Shown: positions 1-7,760 of the stretch, in pieces
Layout: each line of letters opens with the position of its first letter
Position numbering within the stretch: position 1 is the stretch's first letter
Assembly (NCBI GenBank): GCA_021157485.1
Contig: JAGGWO010000143.1
Coordinates: 1 to 16,953, forward strand
Length of the DNA stretch: 16,953 nucleotides
Reading direction: 5' to 3'
Source: Sulfurimonas sp.
GTDB lineage: Bacteria > Campylobacterota > Campylobacteria > Campylobacterales > Sulfurimonadaceae
Position numbers and translations under genes: made by a program
The notes under the pieces: model-generated
The model's database searches: none
What the model was told of the DNA's origin: nothing
The model's input: only the letters and a program-made list of their open reading frames with translations

Positions 1-69
1 ATTACAAAATCAGACAACCTTGATGAGATTAAAAAGCTTGTAGCATCTTCATCAACAGCAAAGTTCTAG
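1..69 (+). CDS. C-terminal end of an upstream gene (partial), possibly SdhB/FrdB-type iron-sulfur subunit
   Basis: Only this one of the three plus-strand frames stays open from the window edge; it gives 22 codons ending in TAG at 67-69. The tail is polar (ending SSSTAKF) and has no recognisable motif. The stop codon abuts the ribosome binding site (AGGAGTT, 68-74) of the next gene, so the two are surely co-transcribed. Because the next gene is an SdhE/MfrE-type CCG subunit, which usually follows the flavoprotein and iron-sulfur subunits, this is plausibly the iron-sulfur subunit. That identity is inference from context only. Confidence 0.55.
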   Translation: MTKSDNLDEIKKLVASSSTAKF

Positions 70-80
70 GAGTTATATAG

Positions 81-962
81 ATGAAAAAATTAAAATACGC
101 ACTCTTTACGGGATGTACGGCAAAACAGAGTACTCCAGAGCAAATGATGTCAACTATGGCTGTTGCTGATAAACTTGGAATTGAACTAGTGGAATTAACA
201 GAAGCTTCATGTTGTGGAGCTTCTCACCTACAAGATTACGATGACTTTTTATCTCTAGTTTTAAATGCTAGAAATATCGCTTATGCTGAAAAGCATGGCT
301 TAACTATGGTTACTATCTGTAATACTTGTCAACTCAATACTGCAATGACTAAGCACCGTTTAGATAACAATGCTGATTTAAAAGCAAGAGTTAATGAAAA
401 ACTTGCAGAGGTTGGATTAGAATACAAAGGTACATCTTTAGTAACACACTTCTTATATGCAATTATTGATGACATAGGTCTTGATAAAATTGCTGAGATG
501 GTAGTTACACCTCTTAGCCAGTTCAACATTGCACCTTTTTATGGTTGTCACAACATCCGTCCTTCTGAGCTTCAAAATGAGACTCACAAGAGTAAAGAGA
601 GTGCTTACCGCCCTACTTCACTTGATGATTTAATCATCGCTTGTGGTGGTAAAAATGTTGATTATGAAGAGAAAACTAAATGTTGTGGTTTTCATGCTGA
701 GCTTCAAGCTCCTCATACAGCAGCAGTTTTAACTGGTAATGCTATTGCCGGTGCAATGGATGGTAATGCTGACTGGATGGTAACTCCATGTCCTTTATGT
801 CATTTAAAGCTTGATACTCAAACTCATCACGCTTCTGAAGCTATTGGACGTGAGGTTGCGCTTCCAGTTTTACATATGCAACAGATGCTTGGACTTGCTC
901 TTGGCTGTCCACAAGAATCTTTAGGTATGAAACATCACCTTACAAAAGTAGACTTCGTATAA
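81..962 (+). CDS. SdhE/MfrE/HdrB-type CCG-domain subunit of succinate dehydrogenase / fumarate reductase
   Basis: A 293-residue protein with two cysteine-rich CCG domains. The first has C12, C44-C45 and a CNTC at 80-83; the second has C156, C201-C202 and a CPLC at 237-240. This is the C-x(31-44)-CCG-x(34-35)-CxxC pattern of the heterodisulfide reductase HdrB family, which binds an unusual iron-sulfur cluster at each complete set. In Campylobacterota such a protein is the membrane-associated subunit (SdhE/MfrE) of E-type succinate:quinone oxidoreductases or methylmenaquinol:fumarate reductase, linking the enzyme to the quinone pool. There is no transmembrane helix, as expected for this peripheral subunit. 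The ATG start has an AGGAGTT site seven bases upstream. A true HdrB in a heterodisulfide-reductase-like complex is the alternative; the missing upstream genes would decide. Confidence 0.82.
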   Translation: MKKLKYALFTGCTAKQSTPEQMMSTMAVADKLGIELVELTEASCCGASHLQDYDDFLSLVLNARNIAYAEKHGLTMVTICNTCQLNTAMTKHRLDNNADLKARVNEKLAEVGLEYKGTSLVTHFLYAIIDDIGLDKIAEMVVTPLSQFNIAPFYGCHNIRPSELQNETHKSKESAYRPTSLDDLIIACGGKNVDYEEKTKCCGFHAELQAPHTAAVLTGNAIAGAMDGNADWMVTPCPLCHLKLDTQTHHASEAIGREVALPVLHMQQMLGLALGCPQESLGMKHHLTKVDFV

Positions 963-973
963 TCTACCTTTTC

Positions 974-993
974 TTCCCGCGTTTATGCGGGAA
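974..993 (+). terminator. Hairpin, probable rho-independent terminator after the CCG-subunit gene
   Basis: A perfect 7-bp stem, TTCCCGC (974-980) and GCGGGAA (987-993), encloses a 6-base loop 11 bases after the stop codon. The GC-rich stem stands out in AT-rich DNA. The 3' tract (TCTCTATCTT) is T-rich but interrupted, so termination may be partial. It separates the respiratory operon from the exonuclease gene. Confidence 0.6.
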
Positions 994-1048
994 TCTCTAT
1001 CTTCAAACTATATAACTTCTTTACAAAATATCAATAAACGGAAATAAA

Positions 1049-1825
1049 ATGTCAGACTCAATAGAAATAATATCTTGGAATGTTAATGGAATACGTGCTG
1101 TAGGTAACAAAGAAGCACTTAAATGGATTGATGAGAGAGAAACTGATATCTTATGCCTCCAAGAGATAAAAGCGCTTGAAGAACAGATACCAGAAGATCT
1201 ATTTGAAAAAGAGTATCAAGACATCATTGTAAACTCCGCTACTAAAAAAGGTTATAGTGGGACTATGACCTGGAGCAGCTTGCAAAGTGACTATAGTTCT
1301 ACATGTCAAGATATTGATACAACGAGCGAAGGTAGAATTATTGAGACTCATTATGATGATATTGTACTTTTTAACGTCTACTTTCCAAATGGTCAAAAAA
1401 ATGAAGAGCGTTTAGCTCATAAAATGAAGTTTTATGATGATTTTTTAACTCACTGTGAAGCTTTACGTGAAGATGGAAAATCTATTGTAATCTGTGGTGA
1501 TGTAAATACTGCACATAAAGAGATTGACCTTAAAAACCCAAAAGCGAACTCTAAGACATCAGGTTTTTTACCGATTGAGAGAGAGTGGATAGACAAACTA
1601 ATAGAGCATGGTTATGTTGATACCTTTAGATATGTAAACGGCGATGAAATTGATAGATACAGTTGGTGGTCATACCGCTCAAGCGCAAGAGTTAAAAATG
1701 TAGGCTGGAGAATTGATTACTTCTTTATCAGTGAAGATTTATGTGAAAGTCTTGAAGATGCATTTATATTAGACTATATAGAAGGCTCAGACCACTGTCC
1801 AGTAGGTATTAGACTCTCTATTTAA
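1049..1825 (+). CDS. xth: Exodeoxyribonuclease III (AP endonuclease)
   Basis: A 258-residue enzyme of the exonuclease III / APE1 family, which cuts DNA 5' to abasic sites and degrades 3' ends in base excision repair. The catalytic set is visible in order: N11 in the SWNVNGIRA strand, E39 in CLQEIKA (metal ligand), Y111 in YFPNG, D151 and N153 in GDVNTAH, D223 in RIDYFF, and the D248-H249 pair in SDHCP near the C-terminus. Length matches the family (about 250-270). The ATG start follows an AT-rich 55-base leader after the upstream hairpin, with only a weak ribosome binding site (CGGAAAT). The gene is probably transcribed separately from the respiratory genes before it and perhaps together with the small gene after it. 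Confidence 0.95.
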   Translation: MSDSIEIISWNVNGIRAVGNKEALKWIDERETDILCLQEIKALEEQIPEDLFEKEYQDIIVNSATKKGYSGTMTWSSLQSDYSSTCQDIDTTSEGRIIETHYDDIVLFNVYFPNGQKNEERLAHKMKFYDDFLTHCEALREDGKSIVICGDVNTAHKEIDLKNPKANSKTSGFLPIEREWIDKLIEHGYVDTFRYVNGDEIDRYSWWSYRSSARVKNVGWRIDYFFISEDLCESLEDAFILDYIEGSDHCPVGIRLSI

Positions 1826-1876
1826 ATTTTGGAACGTCACTTGCTGAAAGCTTCTAAATTATAAATAGGAGTTTTC

Positions 1877-2143
1877 ATGCAAAACCTTGTCATAGAGAAT
1901 TTAAGTGCTCATCCACAGAAATTAATAGATTTACAATGGCTAGAAGATGAACTTCATGATGTTAGCCAAGATGAAGTTAATTTAGATTGGAATAGACAAA
2001 AAAAATGTGTAGAACACCAATTTTCAGATGATTGGGAAGTTGAGTACTACGTTTTAGAACACTGGGCAAGTCATGTTGGTGCAAGTTTTAATATGACGGA
2101 TGATGCCAACAAAGAGGGTTACTACTCTGCCTTCATCTATTAA
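1877..2143 (+). CDS. Small hypothetical protein, 88 residues
   Basis: I do not recognise this family. The ATG start is supported by a good AGGAG site at 1867-1871, and the ORF ends inside the 26-bp palindrome that closes the plus-strand gene group. The product is small, acidic and soluble, with no signal peptide or membrane segment. It is rich in Asp, Glu, Trp and His, with one Cys (C44). The central part alternates aromatic and charged residues (DDWEVEYYVLEHWASHVG), suggesting a compact alpha/beta domain. It follows exonuclease III after 51 bases. An A8 tract (1998-2005) lies within the coding region, but the frame is intact. Function unknown; that it is a real gene is fairly likely from its binding site and intact frame. 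Confidence 0.7.
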   Translation: MQNLVIENLSAHPQKLIDLQWLEDELHDVSQDEVNLDWNRQKKCVEHQFSDDWEVEYYVLEHWASHVGASFNMTDDANKEGYYSAFIY

Positions 2144-2167
2144 TAACTCTCTTATAAGAGAGTTATT
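2142..2167. terminator. Perfect 26-bp palindrome, bidirectional terminator at convergent genes
   Basis: AATAACTCTCTTA followed by its exact reverse complement, with no mismatch and no spacer. It lies precisely between the convergent 88-residue gene and mogA, includes the last two bases of one stop codon (TAA 2141-2143) and the first base of the other (TAA on the minus strand, 2167-2169). In RNA it would fold into a stem of about 11 bp with a small loop, and the ends supply short U runs on either strand. The likely role is termination in both directions. Confidence 0.72.
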
Positions 2168-2700
2168 TACTTAGCTTTAGGTCTAAAAGCCTTTATAACC
2201 TCTTCATTTGTCTCGATAAATGGACCTTCAAGTAAATCAATACAGTAAGGTACTGCTGGAAACACTGCATCTAAACATTCGCGAATTGACTTTGGTTTTC
2301 CAGGTAAATTTATAATTAATGATTTTCCTCTTATCCCTGCCGTTTGACGTGAGAGAATAGCTGTTGGAACGTACTGTAAGCTTACTTGACGCATTAACTC
2401 ACCAAAACCTGGCATCATTTTCTCACATACATTCTCAGTAGCTTCAGGAGTTACGTCACGAAGTGCCGGACCTGTTCCACCAGTTGTAACAACTAAACAA
2501 CACCCAGCATCGTCACAAAGTTCTTTCATAGTAGATTCTAGTATATCTTGCTCATCTGGTATACATCTATATACTATTTCAAACTCACTTGTTAAATAGT
2601 CTTTCATTGTATCTTGAATTGCTACGCCTGAGATATCTTCATATATCCCTTTACTCGCTCTATCACTCGCTGTTATTACGCCTATTTTAATTTCACTCAT
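2167..2700 (-). CDS. mogA: Molybdopterin adenylyltransferase MogA
   Basis: A 177-residue protein of the MogA/MoaB fold, which adenylylates molybdopterin so that molybdate can be inserted into the cofactor. Family signatures are present: the N-terminal GVITASDRASKG, the TTGGTGPALRDVTPEAT active-site loop (residues 72-88), and NLPGKPKS near 131-138. Length fits MogA. The ATG start has an AAAGGAAT site about 10 bases upstream. It is the last gene of the minus-strand run, 24 bases after the bioV stop, and ends in the shared palindromic terminator. No other cofactor-synthesis genes lie in the window. MoaB is the alternative name, but the TTGGTG...RDVTPEAT context favours MogA. Confidence 0.92.
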   Translation of the reverse strand: MSEIKIGVITASDRASKGIYEDISGVAIQDTMKDYLTSEFEIVYRCIPDEQDILESTMKELCDDAGCCLVVTTGGTGPALRDVTPEATENVCEKMMPGFGELMRQVSLQYVPTAILSRQTAGIRGKSLIINLPGKPKSIRECLDAVFPAVPYCIDLLEGPFIETNEEVIKAFRPKAK

Positions 2701-2724
2701 ATTAAATTTATTCCTTTTATATTT

Positions 2725-3246
2725 TTAATTCAGTTGTAAAAAGTGGTTTGCAGCTTTTATATATGTTACTGTACTCACTTCTAAAAACAACTCTTTGGCT
2801 GCGTTTACATCTATGATTCTATCTTTACCGCCAAGATATACTTCTATTGTCACACCACGCTCAATAAGTTCTTTAAAATCATCTGGGTTCCATTCATACT
2901 CCAATAGCTCTTGTAACTCATCTATTGTGTTCTCAGTATGTTCTACTATTTTGTTCTCATAAGGAGCAAAACATGAAGATATAAACTGCTTTAGATATAT
3001 CTCTTGGTTTTTTTTATACGACATTAACTGAAGACGTTTAAACTTCTCATCTTTACTCTGAAAAAATGCAGGAGAAAAGAGTTGTAGAGTGTCGACTCTA
3101 TTACTTTTAGCGAGAGCTTCTTGGGTAGCTTTAAGAGCTTTTATAGCCCCATAACTAAAACCACATATAGTATACTCTGACTTTTTAATGAACTCAGAAA
3201 AAAGATACTCTTCATTTTTTAGTGAAAATCCACTATAGAACTTCAT
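2725..3246 (-). CDS. bioV: BioV-type pimeloyl-ACP methyl ester esterase (short alpha/beta hydrolase)
   Basis: A 173-residue minimal alpha/beta hydrolase. The GFSYG nucleophile elbow gives Ser31; Asp142 (in GGKDRIID) and His168 (in AANHF) complete a plausible catalytic triad in the right order. The N-terminus (KFYSGFSLKNEE) and small size match BioV, the esterase described from Helicobacter that removes the methyl group from pimeloyl-ACP methyl ester to end BioC-initiated pimelate synthesis for biotin. Its start overlaps the end of the FtsH-like gene by 14 bases, implying translational coupling. No other biotin gene is visible in the window, so the assignment rests on protein resemblance recalled from memory. 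A general esterase remains possible. Confidence 0.72.
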   Translation of the reverse strand: MKFYSGFSLKNEEYLFSEFIKKSEYTICGFSYGAIKALKATQEALAKSNRVDTLQLFSPAFFQSKDEKFKRLQLMSYKKNQEIYLKQFISSCFAPYENKIVEHTENTIDELQELLEYEWNPDDFKELIERGVTIEVYLGGKDRIIDVNAAKELFLEVSTVTYIKAANHFLQLN

Positions 3247-4885
3247 TGATATACTTTTTCACTTCATCTTTTGTAATGCTTTCTCTCTCAAAAAGAACAG
3301 ATTCAACACTATCTACTGCTCTGATAAGTCTCTCTAAAAGAGTTTTACACTCGCCATAAAGTCTCTTCATAATTACCTCTTGTTCTTCCTCTTTAGGTAG
3401 TAGAGATGAACACATTCCATAATCTTCACACATATTTTTCACAAGTTGCTTCGCTTCTGCTAAATCATTTTTTGCACTACTTGCATGTTCATTGTACTTA
3501 ATCTCACAAGCAACCATCCCAGCTAAAAGCATTTTGATTCTAGATTCTAGTTCCTGTTTTATAAATGGATCATCAGTCGCTGGAGTTAGTTTCTCATTTG
3601 ATAGCATAAGTTTTTCAAAAGGAAGATCAAAATATGTAGCAATGATGACCTTACCAGCTTGATAAGATATACGAAACTCTTTTTGCTGATCATTTAACAT
3701 TTGTAGCTTTTTCTTTCCGAACATTACCTTATCTTTTACCTGATGAAAATGTTCAATAGTCACTTGAAAATCATTTTGTCTCAGTGAGAGAAGTGCCGCT
3801 TCATTTACAAGAGCCGCTAAGGATGCACCGTTAAAGCCAACAGTCATGTTCGCAACAACTTTCACATCAAGTTTATGTGGAACTTTGTCAATATATTTTA
3901 GTAAAATTGACTCTCTCTCACGTTTAGTCGGTAGTTCAACAAATACACGTCTATCAAATCTACCTGCACGAAGAAGTGCTGAGTCAAGTACTTCAATCTT
4001 ATTTGTCGCAGCAACAACAATAACACCGCTTGAACCCTCAAAACCATCCATCTCAGTTAGGAGTTGATTTAGAGTAGCCTCACGTTCATCATTTCTCTCC
4101 CCACCTCTCTTTTTACCTACAGCATCTATCTCGTCAATAAAGATGATAGAGGGTGCATTTTTCTTTGCAGCGTTAAAGAGTTCATGAACTCTTTTTGCTC
4201 CCATTCCTACATATATCTGAACAAAAGATGCTCCACTCTGATAGTAAAATGGAACTTCTGCTTCATGCGCAACTGCTTTTGCAATCATAGTTTTACCAAC
4301 ACCTGGAGGTCCTACAAGAAGGACACCACGAGGCATACGTGCTCCAAAGTTTTTATAACGCTTTGGATTTTTCATAAAATCGATAATCTCTTCAAGCTCT
4401 ATTTTAACATCACTTATTCCACCAATATCACTAAAGCTAACATCACTTTTTATTGACGCTATTGGCGTAGCTGAATCAAGGGATACTCCATCGGAGCTAG
4501 ATTTAGAAATTCCTGAGCTATTTATAGAAAAACCACTTCTTTTTTGCCACTCTCTAAAGAGCAGAGAACCTAAGCCCAAAAATAGAACTAAATAGAGAAT
4601 ATAAAGTATAATATTTGATTCATTTCCAATTTCAACTTTATAATCTACAAACATTTTAGGTGTAACTTGAGATGAAGCAATTTTGAAAAGATTCTCTTTA
4701 GTCTTTAAAAAGACATACTCTTTAGTTACTATCACACTTTTAACAGTGTGATTTTCAAGCATAACTGTTGCTTCATTAAGTGTGACAGGCTTAGAGTTAT
4801 CTCTAACAATCGCAAATATTACTAAAGATATAATAATAAACGCAGATACATAAAGTGCTATTCGATTTGTACTAGAGTTTAGCAT
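3233..4885 (-). CDS. FtsH-like membrane AAA+ ATPase with degenerate peptidase site
   Basis: A 550-residue protein with FtsH architecture: transmembrane segment about 10-27, a short extracytoplasmic domain, a second segment about 92-110, then an AAA+ domain. Walker A is GPPGVGKT (192-199), Walker B IIFIDEID (247-254), the pore loop FVQIYVG (221-227), and the second region of homology LLRAGRFDRRV (304-314); all look functional. Where FtsH has the zinc site HEAGH, this protein has YQAGK (408-412), so both His ligands and the catalytic Glu are replaced; the downstream Asp ligand region (KND, 472-474) survives. The peptidase domain is also shorter than in true FtsH. It should hydrolyse ATP and remodel membrane proteins without cleaving them. 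It overlaps mtaB upstream and bioV downstream by 14 bases each. I recall a similar-sized second FtsH homologue at the same place in Helicobacter; a genuine FtsH should exist elsewhere in this genome. Confidence 0.88.
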   Translation of the reverse strand: MLNSSTNRIALYVSAFIIISLVIFAIVRDNSKPVTLNEATVMLENHTVKSVIVTKEYVFLKTKENLFKIASSQVTPKMFVDYKVEIGNESNIILYILYLVLFLGLGSLLFREWQKRSGFSINSSGISKSSSDGVSLDSATPIASIKSDVSFSDIGGISDVKIELEEIIDFMKNPKRYKNFGARMPRGVLLVGPPGVGKTMIAKAVAHEAEVPFYYQSGASFVQIYVGMGAKRVHELFNAAKKNAPSIIFIDEIDAVGKKRGGERNDEREATLNQLLTEMDGFEGSSGVIVVAATNKIEVLDSALLRAGRFDRRVFVELPTKRERESILLKYIDKVPHKLDVKVVANMTVGFNGASLAALVNEAALLSLRQNDFQVTIEHFHQVKDKVMFGKKKLQMLNDQQKEFRISYQAGKVIIATYFDLPFEKLMLSNEKLTPATDDPFIKQELESRIKMLLAGMVACEIKYNEHASSAKNDLAEAKQLVKNMCEDYGMCSSLLPKEEEQEVIMKRLYGECKTLLERLIRAVDSVESVLFERESITKDEVKKYINEVL

Positions 4886-6122
4886 AGTTAAAATCCTCTC
4901 TTACTTCATAATTTTGTATATTTATCCAGTTTCCAACAAGGTCTTCATCTGAGTCAACAACAATCTTATTGAAATGCTGGTCATGTCCATGATAGAATCC
5001 TTCTTTTTCAGACTCTATTAAAACATCTAGTTCACCACTAAAAGCTTTTCTAAAGTCAAGATTTTTTGAATGTATCAATGCTTCTATTTCGTGAAGCCTT
5101 GTTTTAGCAACCTTACCATTAACTTCGGGCTTCATAAAAGCAGACTGAGTTCCATCACGTTTGGAGTACGTAAAGGCATGAAGATGTGTTAAAGGTAACT
5201 CTCTTGCGTTTTGCATAGCTTCTAGCCATAACTCTTCACTCTCACCTGGATGACCTGTTATAAAGTCTGTACCAATTGCAAAGCCCTTGTCTGCTAAAAG
5301 CTCAAAGAGCTCTCTGTCTTGCTTATAAACATTACGTCTATTCATCAGCTTCAACATTACAGGAGAAGTATGTTGCAGTGCTATATGAAGATGCTTCTCT
5401 AACCATGGCTCATCAAGTATCTCTTTAAACTCATCGCTGATTTGAATAGGTTCAACACTCCCTAAACGAATACGACGAACTCCACGAATTTGAGAGATTT
5501 TTTTCATTAGCAGTGCTAGTGAAGTTTTGCTATCTTGTCCATAACTTCCAACATTTGTACCGGTTAATATAAACTCACCATAACCATTAAGTGCAAGTCT
5601 AGTTATCTGCTCTAAAATACGCCCTTCATCCATACTTCTTGCATCTCCACGAACAAAGGGAATTATGCAGTATGAACAGCGGAAGTTACACCCCTCTTGA
5701 ATTTTAATAAATGCCCTGCTCTTGCCAATAAAGTCATCAACTACTGCCTCATCAATATGGTTTAAATCACCTGGATCATAAAAAGGCTTCTCTTGAGAGA
5801 GCATAATATCTATCTTTTCTTTTTCACTCTGACCAAAAACACCATGAATACGCTTCTCTTTTAAAAGTGATTCACCCTTAGTATGTGCTCCACAACCCGT
5901 TAAAAAGAGTTTAGCATCACTGTCACTCTTTTCGATGTGTGAGATGTAAGAACGAACATGAGTATCCGCTCCATTAGTTACAGTGCATGAGTTGATAACA
6001 ATAGCATCTGCCTCAGCTTCATTCTCAGTTATCTCATAATCTTTGAGTGAACTCATCATTACTTGAGAGTCATAAAGATTTGTACGACATCCAAAGGTCT
6101 TAAAAAATACTTTTTTCTTCAT
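4872..6122 (-). CDS. mtaB: tRNA (N6-L-threonylcarbamoyladenosine-37-C2)-methylthiotransferase MtaB
   Basis: A 416-residue radical-SAM methylthiotransferase that converts t6A to ms2t6A at tRNA position 37. The N-terminal MTTase domain has the three cluster cysteines C12 (FGCRTN), C46 (NSCTVT) and C77 (TGCG). The radical-SAM core has C145, C149 and C152 in GCNFRCSYC, ligating the second [4Fe-4S] cluster. The C-terminal stretch (about 358-416) looks like a TRAM RNA-binding domain. FKTFGCRTNLYDSQ and NSCTVTNGAD resemble MtaB (YqeV) more than MiaB, and the length is typical. The ATG lies immediately after the mscS stop and the gene overlaps the FtsH-like gene by 14 bases, so translation is probably coupled. 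Confidence 0.9.
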   Translation of the reverse strand: MKKKVFFKTFGCRTNLYDSQVMMSSLKDYEITENEAEADAIVINSCTVTNGADTHVRSYISHIEKSDSDAKLFLTGCGAHTKGESLLKEKRIHGVFGQSEKEKIDIMLSQEKPFYDPGDLNHIDEAVVDDFIGKSRAFIKIQEGCNFRCSYCIIPFVRGDARSMDEGRILEQITRLALNGYGEFILTGTNVGSYGQDSKTSLALLMKKISQIRGVRRIRLGSVEPIQISDEFKEILDEPWLEKHLHIALQHTSPVMLKLMNRRNVYKQDRELFELLADKGFAIGTDFITGHPGESEELWLEAMQNARELPLTHLHAFTYSKRDGTQSAFMKPEVNGKVAKTRLHEIEALIHSKNLDFRKAFSGELDVLIESEKEGFYHGHDQHFNKIVVDSDEDLVGNWINIQNYEVREDFNYAKL

Positions 6123-7760
6123 TTAAATTATCTCATGAGAATGTGTTACCGGCTCTTCGCTGCTCATAGAAACATTGAGTTTTTGCGTAGGGTAAGCGAT
6201 GGTAATATCATCTTCAGCATTAAATGCATCTACAATTTCTGTTGATATTACACTTCTAAGTGTAAGCGTAGCATATGCATTTGTTAAGTACCAGGCTTCT
6301 ATATCAAGTCCGTTAGGCACTATAAAAGAGTAGATACGTGGGTCTACATTCGTATTTTTTAAACTATAATGATTCCTTAGTTTATTTAACTGTTTTCTTG
6401 TGATATCTGTATAACCTTTTGAGAACTTTCTTGTTATCTCTTTAGCTAAATGCATCGCTTTTTTATGATTTGAGTCATAAGTAATTGTTATCTTTACCCC
6501 ATCCCAGACTGTTTTGAGGGAACTGTGTGTATAGTTCGCAATCATTCTAGTAAATACATAGTTATTTGGAACAAAAATAATACGACCAGCCCGTCTATTT
6601 TGTAGAATCGAGGTGAGTGTAATATCTTCTAAAATAGTCATACGTAGAAGTGAGATATCCATCACATCACCTACATACTTCATACCTTCCATATCTACAC
6701 GAATTCTATCTCCAACGTGAATACTTCCACCAATAACTATCACAAGCCAGCCAAGAATACTCATAAACCAGTCTTTCATGGCAATTGCGATACCAGCTGA
6801 AGCAAAACCTAGAATGGTAACTAGATAAGCTGCATTTTCTATATAATTGAAAAATAGAATTAAAATTATTAAAGTGAAATTTGTAAAAGTGATGATTTTA
6901 TTTGCCATATAAAATCGTTCATTATCTGTAATATATTTTTTAACAATTAACTTTAGTAAGAAGAACACAATAAAAACAATCAGTACAATAACACCAATTT
7001 TTATAATTCTATAAACCTGCTTCTCAACTTCTTTGTTTATATTTAGTTCAGTAATTTCAAGTCTTTTTTGATAAACTTCAGATGCTACATTTATGGTATC
7101 AAGTGCCGTTTCAAACCTCTCAAGTTGCTGCTCCTTACGCAGTGCTTCTTTTGCATATTTATTTTCAATATCTAAAGTACTGATTTGCTTATATATACTG
7201 TTCTCTTTTCTAAGTAAAATAATTAAATCATTCAGAGCATTTTTTCTTTTTAAATACTCTTCAAAATTAGTATTGAGTGTTTTAACAAGAGAAATACCAG
7301 TAAAAATTTCAAAAGGATTTGAAATTTCTGGAACTTCATCAATTTTTGGAGGAGTAATAAGCTTTGAGAACGGTGCATCATACTTCCCTTTTAATTTTTC
7401 AATCTGAGAAGTTAAAATATTCTCTTTTGAAATTAAAGCGTTGAGTTCATCTCTATCACTTGTTGTTTTAGCTTTTTTTGAGAGATAGTTTATTCTTTTT
7501 TTAATTTTTGCTAAGCTATCTCTTACTTCTAGGGATGTTAAATAAGAAGCGTAGCTTTTCATCCATACTTTTTCTTCAAAAATAACCTGTTCTAAATCTT
7601 GTAATTCAGTTCGATAACGCTCAATTTGTTCCGTTCTTTGTCTCTCTTTTGTAGCTTCATCTTTTTCTTTTTGTATAAGAGAAACACGCTCATCTACAGT
7701 TAATTCAGCAGATGAGAGAAGAGAAGTAAAGAGTAAAAATGAGAGTAGTAAAAATTTCAT
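6123..7760 (-). CDS. Mechanosensitive ion channel, MscS family, with long periplasmic N-terminal domain
   Basis: A 545-residue exported membrane protein. A signal peptide (KFLLLSFLLFTSLLSSAE) is followed by about 230 charged, helical, coiled-coil-prone residues predicted to lie in the periplasm. Transmembrane helices come at about 251-274, 287-306 and 311-345; the last is the Ala/Gly-rich pore helix (GFASAGIAIAMKDW), followed by the MscS beta domain (GGSIHVGDRIRV) and a cytoplasmic alpha/beta region. This is the larger MscS-like channel type, which releases solutes on hypo-osmotic shock. I prefer the ATG at 7758-7760 to the TTG one codon earlier, because GGAG then sits seven bases upstream and the ATG overlaps the aroB stop as TGATG. 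The gene lies between aroB and mtaB in an overlapping run. Confidence 0.88.
   Translation of the reverse strand: MKFLLLSFLLFTSLLSSAELTVDERVSLIQKEKDEATKERQRTEQIERYRTELQDLEQVIFEEKVWMKSYASYLTSLEVRDSLAKIKKRINYLSKKAKTTSDRDELNALISKENILTSQIEKLKGKYDAPFSKLITPPKIDEVPEISNPFEIFTGISLVKTLNTNFEEYLKRKNALNDLIILLRKENSIYKQISTLDIENKYAKEALRKEQQLERFETALDTINVASEVYQKRLEITELNINKEVEKQVYRIIKIGVIVLIVFIVFFLLKLIVKKYITDNERFYMANKIITFTNFTLIILILFFNYIENAAYLVTILGFASAGIAIAMKDWFMSILGWLVIVIGGSIHVGDRIRVDMEGMKYVGDVMDISLLRMTILEDITLTSILQNRRAGRIIFVPNNYVFTRMIANYTHSSLKTVWDGVKITITYDSNHKKAMHLAKEITRKFSKGYTDITRKQLNKLRNHYSLKNTNVDPRIYSFIVPNGLDIEAWYLTNAYATLTLRSVISTEIVDAFNAEDDITIAYPTQKLNVSMSSEEPVTHSHEII

Noticed and set aside
1998..2005. A8 homopolymer as a phase-variable contingency tract
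   Set aside because: Eight A residues are common in AT-rich genomes, the frame is open, and the product has no surface role that would favour phase variation.
3233..4885. Annotation as a fully functional FtsH protease
   Set aside because: The HExxH residues are replaced (YQAGK), so a protease call would mislead; it is described as an FtsH-like ATPase instead.
7093..7407. Plus-strand open frame of 104 codons inside the MscS gene
   Set aside because: It is antisense to a well-supported gene, has no ribosome binding site of note, and its Ser/Phe/Leu-rich product is typical of the complement of Lys/Glu-rich coding DNA.
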